This document shows positions 1-11,579 of a stretch of 40,852 nucleotides of DNA, piece after piece (the first letter of the stretch is position 1; each line of letters starts with the position of its first letter). The notes beneath the pieces are model-generated. The model saw only the letters and a list, made by a program, of their open reading frames with translations. It was not told the DNA's origin and searched no databases. The position numbers were made by a program, and so were the translations under genes. This DNA comes from Elysia marginata (lineage: Eukaryota > Mollusca > Gastropoda > Plakobranchidae), in NCBI GenBank assembly GCA_019649035.1, contig BMAT01005807.1, positions 112,129 through 152,980 on the forward strand, given 5' to 3'.

Positions 1-347
1 GCCTTAGAGTAGCTACGCGCTTGATTAAAGCGCATGTCTTGAAATACATATACGAACACATTTACATCCCATTTGAAATGTTTACAATTATACTTTGATA
101 TTATTATTATTATACACTTTATATATTATGTAAATTGTGTGTGTGTTTTTACAGGATTTTATACTATGTACATTGAATTACTCAAAGGGATTAATGAAGA
201 ATTATCTTATCTTTTCTTATCTTAAGCACCTGAGTGACATCGCACAGAGCAGACAACAGTTGCACACCTTTCAGCGAAGATGCGAAAAGCTGCCGAGGCG
301 ACCCTCTCGGAAGACTGAGACCCGGAAGGCCAAACGTCAAATAAGTC

Positions 348-349
<2 letters not shown>

Positions 350-399
<50 letters not shown>

Positions 400-421
400 A
401 GAAGAGGGAGAGAGAGAGAGA
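350..421. repeat. GA microsatellite
   Basis: Nearly pure GA dinucleotide repeat with a few GAAA and GAGG interruptions. The open frames overlapping it on both strands are translations of the repeat (Arg-Glu or Ser-Leu alternation) and not genes. Confidence 0.95.
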
Positions 422-1296
422 TTTCTGTCATAAATAGTTAGATCAGCCGAACATGCGTAATCATAAAGTCTATAACTTCCAGAATTTGTAACAGTACCGG
501 TAATGCACAAAAATCAAAAGCGCAATCTGTTTGATACAATCTCGCACAAAATAATTTACAATTATGATAGTAATATTAATAATGATAATTATAAAAACAA
601 TAATTATAATAAAAATAACAACAATAATAATACACGTAGAAATATTATTGTTACCTTTATTTTTATTCAAACACTGTGACTTTTGTTTTTGCTGCATCGG
701 TGCCTTGCCAGTTCTCTGCTCTTCTGGCAGCCTACATATACAGTTGATGCTTCGCCCGCTTCTCAAAGCGTTTTCTTTGTCTCTTTTCTAATGGGCCGGT
801 CGGTCTTGAGCAATCAAATGTCTAAACAAAAGATCGTTAATATATCCAAGATAGATGGGAAGTTGAAGAGAGTGTTGATGAGGATTATCTTTGATCAAGC
901 TACACTGCTATAAAATTAAGAAAAGGGATCATTAAACATCGTAAAAATAAATTTAAAAAATGATAACCATGTCGTTTAAAATGCAATACTACATGAAAAC
1001 AAAGGCCTAATATTAAGAAACAAAAACAAAATCATTGCTAAAAGCCTGACCGTTTCAGGCTTGGATAGGACCTTAGTTCTTTTATCGGTTAATAGAAAAA
1101 AAGAAAGGGAAAAAGGGGCCAAAAGTACCCTTACTTCGAAATGGTGTTTTTACTCACATAAAATTCCAACATCCGACTCGCTGAGGATGTTGGCGAGATA
1201 TCTTTTTTTTAAATTTTGGACTTAAGAAAGAGACAATAACGATAACTGTTTATATCTGTCAATATAATTATGTTGGGCTATTATTTTGTAAACTTT

Positions 1297-1341
1297 TTCT
1301 TCTTCTTCTTCTTCTTCTTCTTCTTCTTCTTCTTCTTCTTT
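1297..1341. repeat. TTC/GAA trinucleotide microsatellite
   Basis: About 14 uninterrupted TTC units. The run is a pure homopurine-homopyrimidine tract in flanking DNA. Confidence 0.95.
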
Positions 1342-4077
1342 TTATTGTTGTTATAACGTTATTACTATAAGTAATAAAATTGTTTCTCTTCATTTTAATC
1401 GTAGTTTTAAAAATCATAGGCTGGCATGCGCGCAATAAATTAATATGCGTCGAGTTTTTCTGCGGTCTGTAAATTCGGTTGAGACCTACCGAATCTGGGG
1501 CACCAGGTCAATGTTATTCGCTGTTCTAACTGTGCCAAGGCTCGTTTCTAGGTCGTCTGCGGTATCGTTTGCACGGAGTCTAGATGTTTTTAGTCTTCAC
1601 GCTGAAGTTGTAAAAAGCTTTCCCGGACAAAAAAAACCACACAAGTCATGGCGAGCTCATTTTTTCCCGAGCATTACAAAGTTACGGTAAACACATTTTC
1701 GGTGCTGAAAAAGCCTTCAACCAACAGATCATGTGATTACAAATTACAAATTAGTCCGGTAAGTGTGTTACGAACTTACGGTTGAGTTTCGATGCGTCAC
1801 GAACTAGACCACCGTAATGCAAGGGATACAGGCCCGACACAGTTACTGTAAGCTAAGTGTCACAAATCTCTCTATTTTTCAATAAATTTAGAGACGACAT
1901 CTACTTTGTTCCAACTATCTGTACTAAAAACTCAATTAAGATAGCCCAGTACAAGTAGGGAACTCATGGTCTGCTTTGTTTACTTTTTGCTCTACTGCTT
2001 GTTCACTGGGAGGGCTATGGTAACGAACTAGGCCACCATATTCAGGCATACCAGATAGCACCTTTCTTTGCGGTTTTTTTAAAAACTTTATCGATCTAGG
2101 GGATAACAATCTTTTTATGAGGTGCAACTTTCTTTGCGATTTTTGTAATTGTACATCATATACATGTAGATCTGTGTGGTAAACTTTATCTATGGCCAAG
2201 ATAAATATGCTGAAAAGTATATTGTTGTATGAATTTTAAAAACAGCATAATGTGCTCAGGAATCTGTCGTCTATATAATATTCTTTCTGTGTATATTTTT
2301 TTCAATCATCATAAATATCACTGACGAAATGAAGGGGTATCGAGGAGTAACTTCCAACTCAAATAAATAGTGGTACCTCAGAGCGAAAATCCTGCCATCT
2401 CTATCCAAGTATCCTTTAGTCTCTCTTTTTTAAAAAGAGCGCTCAAGTACTCTTTGGTTCTCCAAGGTGTTCCTTATAATTGAATAATTTCTTGAATATC
2501 TAGGTCAAATGAGAAAGAGCGGCAGACAAGAAAGTAAACTGTATAGTGACCTACAGTGCGCCAAGCAAGAAGCTGGCACAAGCAGCTGATGCAGCTCAAA
2601 GATCAGGGTCAATGACATTTTACTACAAACGCAAACAGTTTGTACTTATTAACATAGAGCCAAGGTGTCCCGGCCTTGAAAATGATACAAGAGCAAGGAC
2701 TGCTTTATTGACTGTATAAGGGATATATTGCGGTAAATTGTGTTTGGTAAAGTGCAACTTACAAGTGGTGCTTATTAAAACGGTGTCTTCCTCTGTGAAG
2801 GAAATGTCAGATAAACTATGAGGCTAGGCTGTAGATTGGGTAAGTAAAATTATGAATGAAACTTTCAAAGCTCGACTGTGTATGTTTTGCTTCTTTTTTA
2901 AACTTTGGTTTATCTTCTTAAGCCTTTGAGCTATAACGCTCATTTACAAGTACTACCTAAAATTTTGTATTTGCGATGGATGTTAATGTAATAATTGTTT
3001 GTAATAAATTGTCACACATGACTGTGCTCAATATCCATGCTTTTTTTAAAGTTTGGTTCAACAAGGACATTGTTTTCAACATTTATTTGTTTTGCCTTTA
3101 GCTTTTTCATTCAAATGTTAAAAAAAAACAAATCTTTGGATATTTCAAGCCACTAATTACGCCCATGTTATCGGTAGTATTGTTTTAAATTTCGTTTCAT
3201 CCTTTTGAAAGATAAGTGAAAAATAATATTTTATTAGATGGCACTTCTCACTTCTTTTCTTTTGAACGATTACGGTGCAATCAATGTTATGCTCTACTTT
3301 TTATTTGAAGTATTAAATTCGCAGTGCTGGTAATTTATAATTTATTTCCTTCAAAAAGTTAACGATGAAATGAACGGTTTGTTCACATACTCATGGATTT
3401 GACATAACTGTCCAAAATATTTTTTGAATGGAACAGACACTTATAGACACAGAGACATCAGGTGTTTTTTTTTTAGGGATGAGTACAGTTAGGTAAGAAA
3501 AAGAGAGAATGACACAGAGCGACTAAGAGAAAGCGCGTATACAAACAACTTAACCCCAAAACTTGACTATTTATTGTCAGTCAGAAAACAAGGTTAATAC
3601 CAATGCAAAATTTTAAACACTGCTTTAATCACGATGGCTGAATTTTGCTAAAAACTCTCGAGAAAGACTACGCGTATCTAACTTACATTGTTCAGACAGA
3701 TAAAACTTCTAAGCATGCCTCAACTTTCTTTTAGTATGTTTTGGGCAGTCGATTTTAGGTCCTTTTTTCAGCAAATTCTTCGCAAACTTTGTGAAAATTG
3801 TGATGCTTTTCTAATTTACCATCTTATCGAGCCTCGAAAGTTTGTGAATTGTATTGGAGCCACAATGATCAAACCATCATGATACGATCAGTTTATTAGC
3901 CTAAATGTCAAGCTGCGCCGAAAGTGGAATCAATTATTAGTCTGATAACATGTAATATTAATAATGAGATTGATATTTATTGGGGCGATAATTGATCAGC
4001 TTAGCTGTAACCATAATGCACAATCTCGTCAATAACAGGTTGAATAGCGAGAAAGGACCACGGCGACTGCAAGAGAT

Positions 4078-4190
4078 ATGAGTGATATCGAAACAACCAG
4101 GTTAATGCCTGGAAATGGTCGCGGCCAAGGGCGCAGAATTTCGGTACTAAGAACACAGATTGTAACTGTGTTAGTGCACATTTTTATGAC
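4078..4190 (+). CDS. Gene A exon 1: N-terminus and start of helix 1
   Basis: Encodes residues 1-37 plus two bases of codon 38 and ends at the donor GTGAGT. The tail is cytosolic and polar, with MSDIETTRLM followed by a Gly/Arg-rich stretch and RRISVLRTQIV leading into helix 1. It is 33 residues shorter than the equivalent exon of gene B. The exon is supported by residue conservation with gene B, not by a long open frame, so the start is somewhat less certain than the rest. Confidence 0.82.
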
Positions 4191-4913
4191 GTGAGTTTGT
4201 TTGTCATATTACCTTAAGTTTGTTGATCTACATTTAACAATTTAACTGCATTTTTGTGTGGGGTTATTTTAAAGATATCATTAGATCATAAAAAGAAAGC
4301 CAAAACAGAGTCATCGTTAGCATTATGTATAATAATCGTTATCATCATTATTATCACTGTCATCATTATCATAATGTTCATGAATTTCGTTACTGTCATC
4401 ATAGTGTTAGTTTTTAATGAACAAAATTATAATGCCAAGCGCAATATACCCCCATTCCGTATTTTCTTTATAACGGGAAGCAGTATAACTTGAGGGAATG
4501 TTGAGCATTTATTAACAACTGTGCAGATAATGAACGCTGAGAAATTTTTTTACCTTTGACTTTTCGCTCGTCTAAAAGGCTCCTGATACACAACCATAAC
4601 CAGATGAACTAATTTGATATTGATAATAATAATAATCGACTTAATAGATAAACGTTAATGAATTATAGTTAGAACTATTAAAACTTAGATATTTTGGTTG
4701 GTCTAAGAATAAAGGGGGAAACAGGTGTTTCAAGGTTATTATTATTCAGACCGCAATTCTAATCCAAAGGGGAGAGTTTTTTGCAGGCAATATTTTAGGT
4801 TTCCCTCTTGTGGTCTATATTTTTGACTATCAAAATAAAAAAAAAGAATGAAAATCCCTCACTTCCACCTCAATTATGTTCATGAGAGAGGAAGAGAGAG
4901 AGGAAGAGAGAGA

Positions 4914-4956
<43 letters not shown>

Positions 4957-7900
4957 ACAACACCGCTCATCTTTAATAACAAAGTTTTATGATCATTGAT
5001 GGCAATATTAGATTCAATATACCTTCACTGTACAGATCAGTAAGTACAACCTATTGGATAGTATTGACTCAGTACCTTGTGGATCGCTTGGCACGCGAGG
5101 CAGGCTATGACAACGTCAGTTCAGTCGACCACTGCTCTTCCAACGCCAGCGACCTTAACACGAAGCATGCCAATGAGGTGCAGGAGAAGGTATTATTTTC
5201 TTTTTCTTCGCAAGACATTGGATTTGACTTAGAATTGAGTTCACTAAATAAGTTAAAAAGTATTTCACACCATCCATTGGATGGGATACCTCTGTTTTAC
5301 CTACCCACAGCAGCAGCTGCTCCTATCAATTTTAATACGTAGTTTTTACGAGCGAAAACCCTTTCAATTTCTTCTGAGCTTTTTTTCTGCAAACCTAAAA
5401 TAAAAAAAAACGAATGAAAATAACCTTTCACCGGGTTCTCTTTTGAATTTGCTTTAGTCCAAAATTTATGATAAAATTATTCATTATCACCATACGCAAT
5501 ATCTAGTGGTTGTGAAAATGTCAAGTATAATATCATAACAGAAAAGACCATCTTGTTAGATGCAGGCTACTCACTCATGTGGTTACGATTCTTTTATGAA
5601 AGTAAGCTAGTCATTAGCTGGTCATTGCCTTTGTGCAACAATACAACTGGGTTCCTGTTTTTCATTAGGTTGCAGATCTTGAGACGAACTTCAGTTACCT
5701 CCAAACCATCCCTGCATTCTTTGCTTGCTTTCTGGTTGGATCTTATTCGGACTACATTGGGCGGCGTGTGTTGTTGTTGCTACCAATCTTCACCCAATTT
5801 CTTCTTCTAACACTCATATCCTTTATCATAAGGTAAGTTATTACATATGAGAAACTACTCAAAGATTCTAAAATTGTGAATCGTAAGAAGTATTGCGCTC
5901 GTATGTTACCACCATATTATAACAGAATGTTTTATTATGGTACGCGTCCAAATTTTATCTCCAGCATCATCTCATTGTGTGTCCATACAGTGGGAACCTA
6001 ATACAACGCATTAATTTTTAAATGTATTAGTCTCTTTTTCAAGTCACATGAAACGATATTGTCATACTATAATTATGTCAATAAAATTTTTAATCTTGAA
6101 TTTTCCCCCCAGATTCAATCTAAATGTGAATCTGTTATACGCAGGTTTTGCACTGGACGGCATAGTGGGTTCATGGCCGGCCATATACATCATGGAGTTT
6201 GCCATCACGGCTGATATCAATACGGCCAAAGATTCCCGAACAACGTGGATGTATGTGGTTCTGTGTTCCGGAAGTATCATGCTTTCTGGTGTTACCTTAG
6301 TGACAAGCTACCTCATCCAAACCCTCGGCTTCTTCTATGCATCATTGCTGCTTACTTCCATGGGGCTTCTGAACTTAGTAATACCTCTGTTGTTTTTGCA
6401 GGTAGGTGTCAAAGCAGATTTTTACATCATTTACTCCTTGATACTCAAGAAAGCGTTTTGTATAATGGGTAAATAGAGCAGACCACAAACTGGCCAATGC
6501 ATGACATACTGCATGTTTAACTCTCTATGTAAGGAATCAATAAGAAGATGCCGCTTTAAAAGTAGAGAAGTTAATTCTGTGCCTCAGCTGGTGTTCTCTT
6601 TCATGATTTTTTTTTCACAAAAAATGATAACTATTTAAACTTGCATACATCTCAATTGATTCTCCTATATGACTTTGCTATCTTGAATAAGTCTTCAGAC
6701 TTTTGTTGGTTTTCCACAAATCAAGATGTAAAATGAAAGGCCTATGCATTGTTTACCTCTCATTGTTCTCAGGAAACGTTGGTCTGCAAGCCGACGGATC
6801 GAAATTGGAACCCAGCATTCCATTGCCACAGACTGTTTGGACTTTATGTCAGCAAAGACTCCAGAAGGCGGCGCGCCACGCGCGTAGTATGTTTAATAAT
6901 CTTAGTCTTTGCAGTGGCCAACGAAATGAATTTGGTAACACTGGACGCATTGTACCAGCTTCACGAGCCTTTCTGTTGGAATGCTTTATCTATTGGAGAA
7001 TATACCAGTATTAGATACGGAGTCAGCAACATCGGGGGTGCTCTCTGGCTTACTGTCCTACGTCGTTTCCTGCCCGTAGAAGTGCTGGCGATGGTTGGCG
7101 TGGCATTCCAAACTTCTGCTTTTGCGTTCGAGGCTTTCGTCACGAAATCATGGCAGTTTTATATAGGTAATGTCAGAAAACTTGAATCGAAAATGCGATT
7201 AGGACAAGAGAGTGACAGTCTCATAAGGTATAAAATTAATACATAGTAAGATTTTGATGTGGAGTGCGATAACAATGTTGACTTCTGTGGGTACCAGAGT
7301 CGTTAGTAAGAGTAGGATATAAATTTCACGAGGGAAACAAAACGAGGAGGAAGCTGAGAACAAGGATAAGAGGTAGGAATATTAAGTTAACTTATATGGA
7401 AGAAAAACACTTACAGCTGACCTGAATACAGATAAAAATTAATCATCCTGTCAGCCGTCATCGAAAAGCATACTACATGAATTTCATGGGATTTAGACTC
7501 TTCTTTTATTTTGTTAAAAACTTTTCACAGTCATGTTCTACCTTGCTAACCATCTATGTCAAAGAACTTGATAATTGCATAAGGTTGTAGATGATTTGCT
7601 TTTATCCTCAGTACCTGGTCTTCTCGTGCCAAACTCGTGCGTTGTACCTGTCGCCCGTGCCATGCTGTCTCTCCTTGTAACAAGTGACCAACAAGGTATG
7701 CGAGTGGATCTAACTTTAGAAGCAAATCAAAGTAGCAAGTACCCAAACAATCCCATTGCTTTGGTTTCAATGTTTTCATCATACAACTTTTACCATTTTA
7801 ATCTATGCCAACTCTAAATAAAAAGTAACGATAAAATTTTCCATAGCCGTAGTGGCCTTAGGCAAATTGCGGTTGATGTACGAGCACAATGTGTCTCGGG

Positions 7901-9934
7901 CACAGCATACGAAGAACGGAACACAAGTCTCTCTTTTCACTGCTTTAACCAGGTAGGATACTCAAGCTATTCCTCTGGGTCCACCAAAAACTCGCGACTT
8001 CCCGCTTCCCTCCCTAGTCAAGCACCGTATCATTATTGTAAATTTACTTCCTTTTTCTTTCCCTGATCTGCACAGGAGCTGTCTTTTCTAGTATCGGTGT
8101 GATGGAGACTTTGTGTTCGCTTTTTACAGGAGCAGCTTATAACCAGCTCTATCGAGCCACAGTGAGCACTATGCCAGGTGCTATTTATCTACTCATGAGC
8201 AGTTGTGCTGCAGTGTCCTTTATGTTTTTCATGTAAGTTTGTGCTGCCGTCTCCTTTATGTTTTTCATGTAAGTTTTTTACACTTTCACTATATTCATCA
8301 TAAACGGAAAAAAGTATTAATTTGTCGAATCCCTCACTTAAAAGTTAAATTCCTTTTCAATGAATTTGTGGACGCGTTTTTTGTCGCCTTTATCACGAAT
8401 ATTATTTCACTCAGCGCTGCATGAAACACTTTTGATCATATGTTTGTGCTTTGCAGATTCTATTTTATAAGACGCTAAAAATTAATGAAGATTTTCTCTA
8501 ATCATCATTATCTCTACAAACCTGTAAAATCAGGGCTCGTATTCTTTATTGAGAAGCAAGCTATTTTAACCTCCTGCAGTATGAATTACATGTCTAATTT
8601 GTACAAAAATTTCAGACCATGCTTGTCCTTTTTTATTCATCAATGCGAATGTTACAGCAAATTAAAAAAAAAAACCATCGCATAGTTTTTGCGCCCGCAG
8701 CATTAAAGCAACACAAATTTACGTGAAAGCATAGCAGGCAGGAAATCTAAATGTGAGAATCATAAAGCCTAAAATGCGTTGATGGACAAATATCTTTACC
8801 TGAAAGAGAAAATTCTTTCTAAAATCTACCAAGAGACGTCTAAGATGTGTGTTGAACAGTTCATACTAGGTTGTGGGGAAAGTTTTTCAAGGACAAAGAA
8901 GTTTAAAAAATGTAGCCGCCTTGATATTGCAGACGCAAACGATTGACAATTCTTTTCTCTGAAGATGTTAAAAGCATCTAATCCGTTATAGTAGGTCGCA
9001 AAAATTTCGATTGGAAAAATAGCGAACAACACAAAATTAGTTCCGTTTGAACAGTCCAACTTCAAGACCTGAACATGGGGATGGTATTTGCAAGATAGTT
9101 CCAAATTATATTAATGACACCTGGAATAGAAGCCAAAACAAATGAGTATTGCAAATGTTTGCGTGATTTTGTCGACTCTCATAATACTATTACACACACT
9201 GATTACCTTTGAGGAAATTTGGCTTTCCTAAAAGCAACCAAAGAATTAATCAATGGAAAAAGGTCTCAGAAATGCAGTCTTTAAAGTTTTTTTTATTAAA
9301 GCTACCGCTCGCTATTCTCAGTAGCAGAAAATTTCCAAAGCCACCAAAACTTGCAGCAAATACCCAGCTTTGCAAAATAGTTTTCTGCATGGCAATGCGG
9401 TGATTTATTGGGCTGCCATTGCCATCAGACTTTGTGTTGTCCCGTAAATTAAAAAGAAAAAGAAGCAAAATATATGTTGATGGATGACAATTTCCATGTT
9501 AGCTGAGCGTGGTTTGAAGTAAAATCAGATGGAGCTCTACTGTCAAAGACTATATAAACTCAATGAGATCCAATTTTAATCACCCCTCATATTATTAACA
9601 GTTTATCGTAAATTGATAAATCATGACAATACTTCACTATGTAGAACTCATAACTTGCTGTTTTATGTGTATATGAAATTGTTACAAGTTATAGACTGTA
9701 AGGATTGCTAATCTAGGTCATCTGACCTTTTTTTGCCCATGTGTTTGATATAGTTTAATAATATTGTTAGATTGAGTTTCTTCTATTTTTACCAAATGTT
9801 TGCATAAGATTTTAAAGGCTTTTTTAATATGTTACAGAATTTACTTCGTCATTCGCGAAAAGCCAGAGGTTCAAGATCCCAGTGTTACTAACCACGGAGG
9901 ACACGATCAATCGCCCTTAGCACTCAACACTTGA
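4078..9934 (+). CDS. Gene A: SLC46-family MFS transporter, 8 coding exons
   Basis: The joined exons are 4078-4190, 5036-5189, 5669-5832, 6113-6401, 6773-7166, 7612-7695, 8076-8232 and 9838-9934. They total 1452 bases, giving 483 residues plus stop, with every junction in phase. The product is a polytopic membrane carrier with about twelve helices. Visible marks are MFS motif A at residues 113-122 (GSYSDYIGRR) between helices 2 and 3, Cys71 and the sequon Asn74-Ala-Ser in the first external loop, a basic patch at 271-274 in the central loop, Cys308 in the loop after helix 7, and Arg387 in helix 10. From remembered human SLC46A1, the segments LYxLxxPxCW, R-A-x-L-S-x-L-V and QGAxFS align well, which places it in SLC46 rather than another MFS family. 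SLC46 members move folates or other small anions across plasma or lysosomal membranes, usually with protons. The substrate here cannot be read. Length is normal for the family. The start is the first ATG after an in-frame TAG at 4045, and its region matches gene B (SDxETTRL, RRISVLR). Confidence 0.93.
4884..4954 (+). repeat. GA microsatellite in gene A intron 1
   Basis: GAGAGAGAGGAA units grade into a pure GA run. The repeat ends about 80 bases before the exon 2 acceptor, inside the intron. Confidence 0.95.
5036..5189 (+). CDS. Gene A exon 2: helix 1 end and first external loop
   Basis: Flanked by TACAG acceptor and GTATT donor, 154 bases, entering at phase 2 and leaving at phase 0. It encodes residues 38-89. 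The loop carries DHC (Cys71) and the N-glycosylation sequon NAS (Asn74). In SLC46A1 the same loop is glycosylated and its cysteine is disulfide-bonded to a later external loop. Seven of 52 residues differ from gene B. Confidence 0.95.
5669..5832 (+). CDS. Gene A exon 3: helices 2-3 with MFS motif A
   Basis: Acceptor TTCATTAG, donor GTAAGT, 164 bases. Encodes residues 90-143 plus two bases. Helix 2 (about 92-112) is followed by the motif A loop GSYSDYIGRR (113-122), whose Asp and Arg are the charge-relay residues of MFS carriers, and then helix 3 (about 123-144). Confidence 0.95.
6113..6401 (+). CDS. Gene A exon 4: helices 4-6
   Basis: Acceptor follows a C-run (CCCCCCAG), donor GTAGGT, 289 bases. 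Encodes residues 144-240, beginning RFNLNVNLLY and ending LLFLQ. Helix 4 is about 146-173, helix 5 about 189-212 and helix 6 about 215-238. The loop KDSRTTW is typical of the family. The helix 5 stretch has no acidic residue, unlike SLC46A1. The exon end reads like an acceptor fused to a donor (see findings). Confidence 0.95.
6773..7166 (+). CDS. Gene A exon 5: central loop and helices 7-9
   Basis: Acceptor TTCTCAG, donor GTAATG, 394 bases, phase 0 in and phase 1 out. Encodes residues 241-371 plus one base. It holds the cytosolic central loop with FHCHR (256-260) and a four-Arg patch (271-274), helix 7, the external LYQLHEPFCW segment with Cys308, then helices 8 and 9. The base composition around 6868-6890 is unusually CpG-rich for this window because of the Arg codons. 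Confidence 0.95.
7612..7695 (+). CDS. Gene A exon 6: helix 10
   Basis: Acceptor ATCCTCAG, donor GTATGC, 84 bases with phase 1 at both ends. Encodes residues 372-399 plus one base: VPGLLVPNSC, then the R-A-M-L-S-L-L-V stretch and SDQQ. Arg387 aligns with SLC46A1 Arg376, a residue tied to folate binding and coupling there (alignment from memory). Confidence 0.93.
8076..8232 (+). CDS. Gene A exon 7: helices 11-12
   Basis: Acceptor TGCACAG, donor GTAAGT at 8233, 157 bases. Encodes residues 400-451 plus two bases, with YNQLYRATVSTMPG between helices 11 and 12. The last 28 bases and the donor lie in a 36-bp tandem duplication, so a second copy of the donor sits at 8269. Confidence 0.93.
8205..8276 (+). 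repeat. 36-bp tandem duplication across the exon 7 donor of gene A
   Basis: Units 8205-8240 and 8241-8276 differ at two positions only. Each contains the end of exon 7 (codons for CAAVSFMFF) and a GTAAGT donor, at 8233 and 8269. Gene B has one unit only. The unit length is a multiple of three, but the codons across the first donor read ATG TAA, so using the second donor puts a stop at 8234-8236. Confidence 0.97.
8277..9837 (+). other. Gene A intron 7, remainder
   Basis: AT-rich intron sequence between the duplicated donor and the last exon. No exon-like or repeat-family sequence is recognised. The acceptor at its right end is ATGTTACAG. Confidence 0.8.
9838..9934 (+). CDS. Gene A exon 8: helix 12 end and C-terminal tail
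   Basis: Acceptor TTACAG. Encodes residues 452-483 and the TGA at 9932-9934. The sequence IYFVIREKPEV leaves the membrane and is followed by a hydrophilic tail ending SPLALNT. The same ending (INT, stop) is present in gene B one frame away from its read frame. Confidence 0.93.
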
Positions 9935-10396
9935 TTAGCTTTGACTTCTGAAATTTTAAAAATACTCATTATGACTCGATAAATTGTTATTGCGTACTCT
10001 GGCTCGCAAAGTTCTAATACTAAAAAGACAATGATCTTCTTCTTGAAATATCCTATCATGTTTGTTACAAATTTCAAACAATCAAGATAAACAAAAATTG
10101 CTTTTGAACTTTGAACGAGGCCAGTAGTTTTGCATATTTAACTATTAATTTGAACTTCTATCAAATTTTTTATTACAAAGCCAAAAAAAAGAAATGGCAG
10201 GTCTAAATGTTCAAGACTTTCTTTAAGGTGTTAAAGTCCAGTCAGGGTTTTTTTGGCTTGCTATTTTTTTTTACCTTGGACTCGAGCGCGTGCCATGGCC
10301 AACATATTAATTACGGTACGTCTATATTTTACAACTGTTTTTATACTAACCTCATGTTTTTCAGCAAAGTGCCATATTATTGAGTATTATTTTTCG

Positions 10397-10406
10397 AATA
10401 AATAAA
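10397..10406 (+). terminator. Polyadenylation signals of gene A
   Basis: Two overlapping AATAAA hexamers (10397-10402, 10401-10406) lie about 460 bases after the stop and are followed by a GT-rich stretch. This is the first canonical signal downstream of the stop on this strand. Confidence 0.75.
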
Positions 10407-11579
10407 TATAAATGAAGTCTGTTTTAAGTTTTGTGTGTTTATTGTTATTCCAACTGCCAAGATGTAAAAAATTAGTTTGTGAAACCACCGCCATCTTTTG
10501 AAGTAAAATAGGTGAAAATTTTCAGAAACAGAAACAGATGAATACCACAATGTGAAAAAAATACACCTAATGACCTCAGGCTACATTTAAAACACAGCCT
10601 CATAGGTGCGTCAAAATTTAAAAAAATAATTCAACAAACTTTATAAAGTCCTATTTACCAACTTTTCTTTACCTTATATTTTTAATGTAATTTAAACAAA
10701 CTTTAATTGCTTACGGCCGTTGACCATTGACTGCTTCATAAAATCGCATGCTGTGTGCTAAGTTGAAAGGGTCTGTCTAAATTTACATCTAGAATTTCAA
10801 GAGGATCTGTAGATAATAGACCTAGGCTTTTAGTAAAGAAAGACGTGTAGAAACTAGATTCATATCTACATGCTGTAAAGGTCTATCTAGAATTTTCGTA
10901 AGCAAGTAGAAAACTTGGTTTATCAAGCACCTCCAGCGTATGTATACAGTGCATTGGGCAAGTGGAACAACAGCACGTAGGTGTACGTACACAGACAGCG
11001 CAGTCAAGCTAATAACTTAGCATGTTACTTGACATGTAACTTGAAATGAACAACTTTATTTCTGCAACCACACTGTGAGTGCAAGTTTGTTATATTTTAC
11101 TTATCTCGCTATTTAATACCGTAACATAATTATATTGAAAGATAAAAGTTGTTCATGAACATCATTTTGGAAGAAGGAAGATTAGATGACGTTTTTAAAA
11201 ATGTTGATCAAACCATACAAATACATAAATTGTAGAGACAGGGACATAGATATTAAAAACATTTTTACATAACTATCATTTTGCCTGTTTCATATCAATT
11301 TCTAAGATGGGAAGTATTAATTATAAAATCTATAAAACTCAAAATCGCAAATTAGTCTCAATAATGATCTGAACAATACAAAGGGCACGTAATCAAATAA
11401 GAACCACGTCATATCTGTGTGTACAAGAGATAGAAATGAAATGGATGTTATGTTAATGGTCAGATGGGTTTAGATCATAGATAGGTAGATAGCTTGGTAG
11501 ATAGACGGGTAAAATGTTTATTCCAGTTCTAGACTCGATAGATATAATCATCGGGAGTGTATCTAGTATTGATTGCCAC

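Larger units (their letters stand above)
1..4077. other. 5' flank of gene A, no gene recognised
   Basis: No convincing exon, RNA gene or conserved protein fragment is visible on either strand in this stretch. It is AT-rich spacer with a GA microsatellite at 350-421 and a TTC microsatellite at 1297-1341. The open frames here are short, and several simply run through simple repeats. The promoter and any non-coding first exon of gene A should lie at the right end, but I cannot point to a core promoter. The last in-frame stop before the chosen start of gene A is the TAG at 4045-4047. Confidence 0.6.

Noticed and set aside
137..433. 98-codon open frame on + and its minus-strand partner
   Set aside because: The frame depends on the GA microsatellite, with Arg-Glu and Ser-Leu repeats. 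There is no domain or splice support.
6062..6280. 72-codon minus-strand open frame
   Set aside because: It is the antisense shadow of gene A exon 4, which is supported by its paralogue.
7546..7782. Minus-strand open frame over exon 6 of gene A
   Set aside because: Shadow of a conserved exon. Splice signals and conservation belong to the + strand.
7850..7960. Possible extra exon between exons 6 and 7 of gene A
   Set aside because: AG and GT borders exist, but there is no counterpart in gene B, and exons 6 and 7 join in phase and match the family without it.
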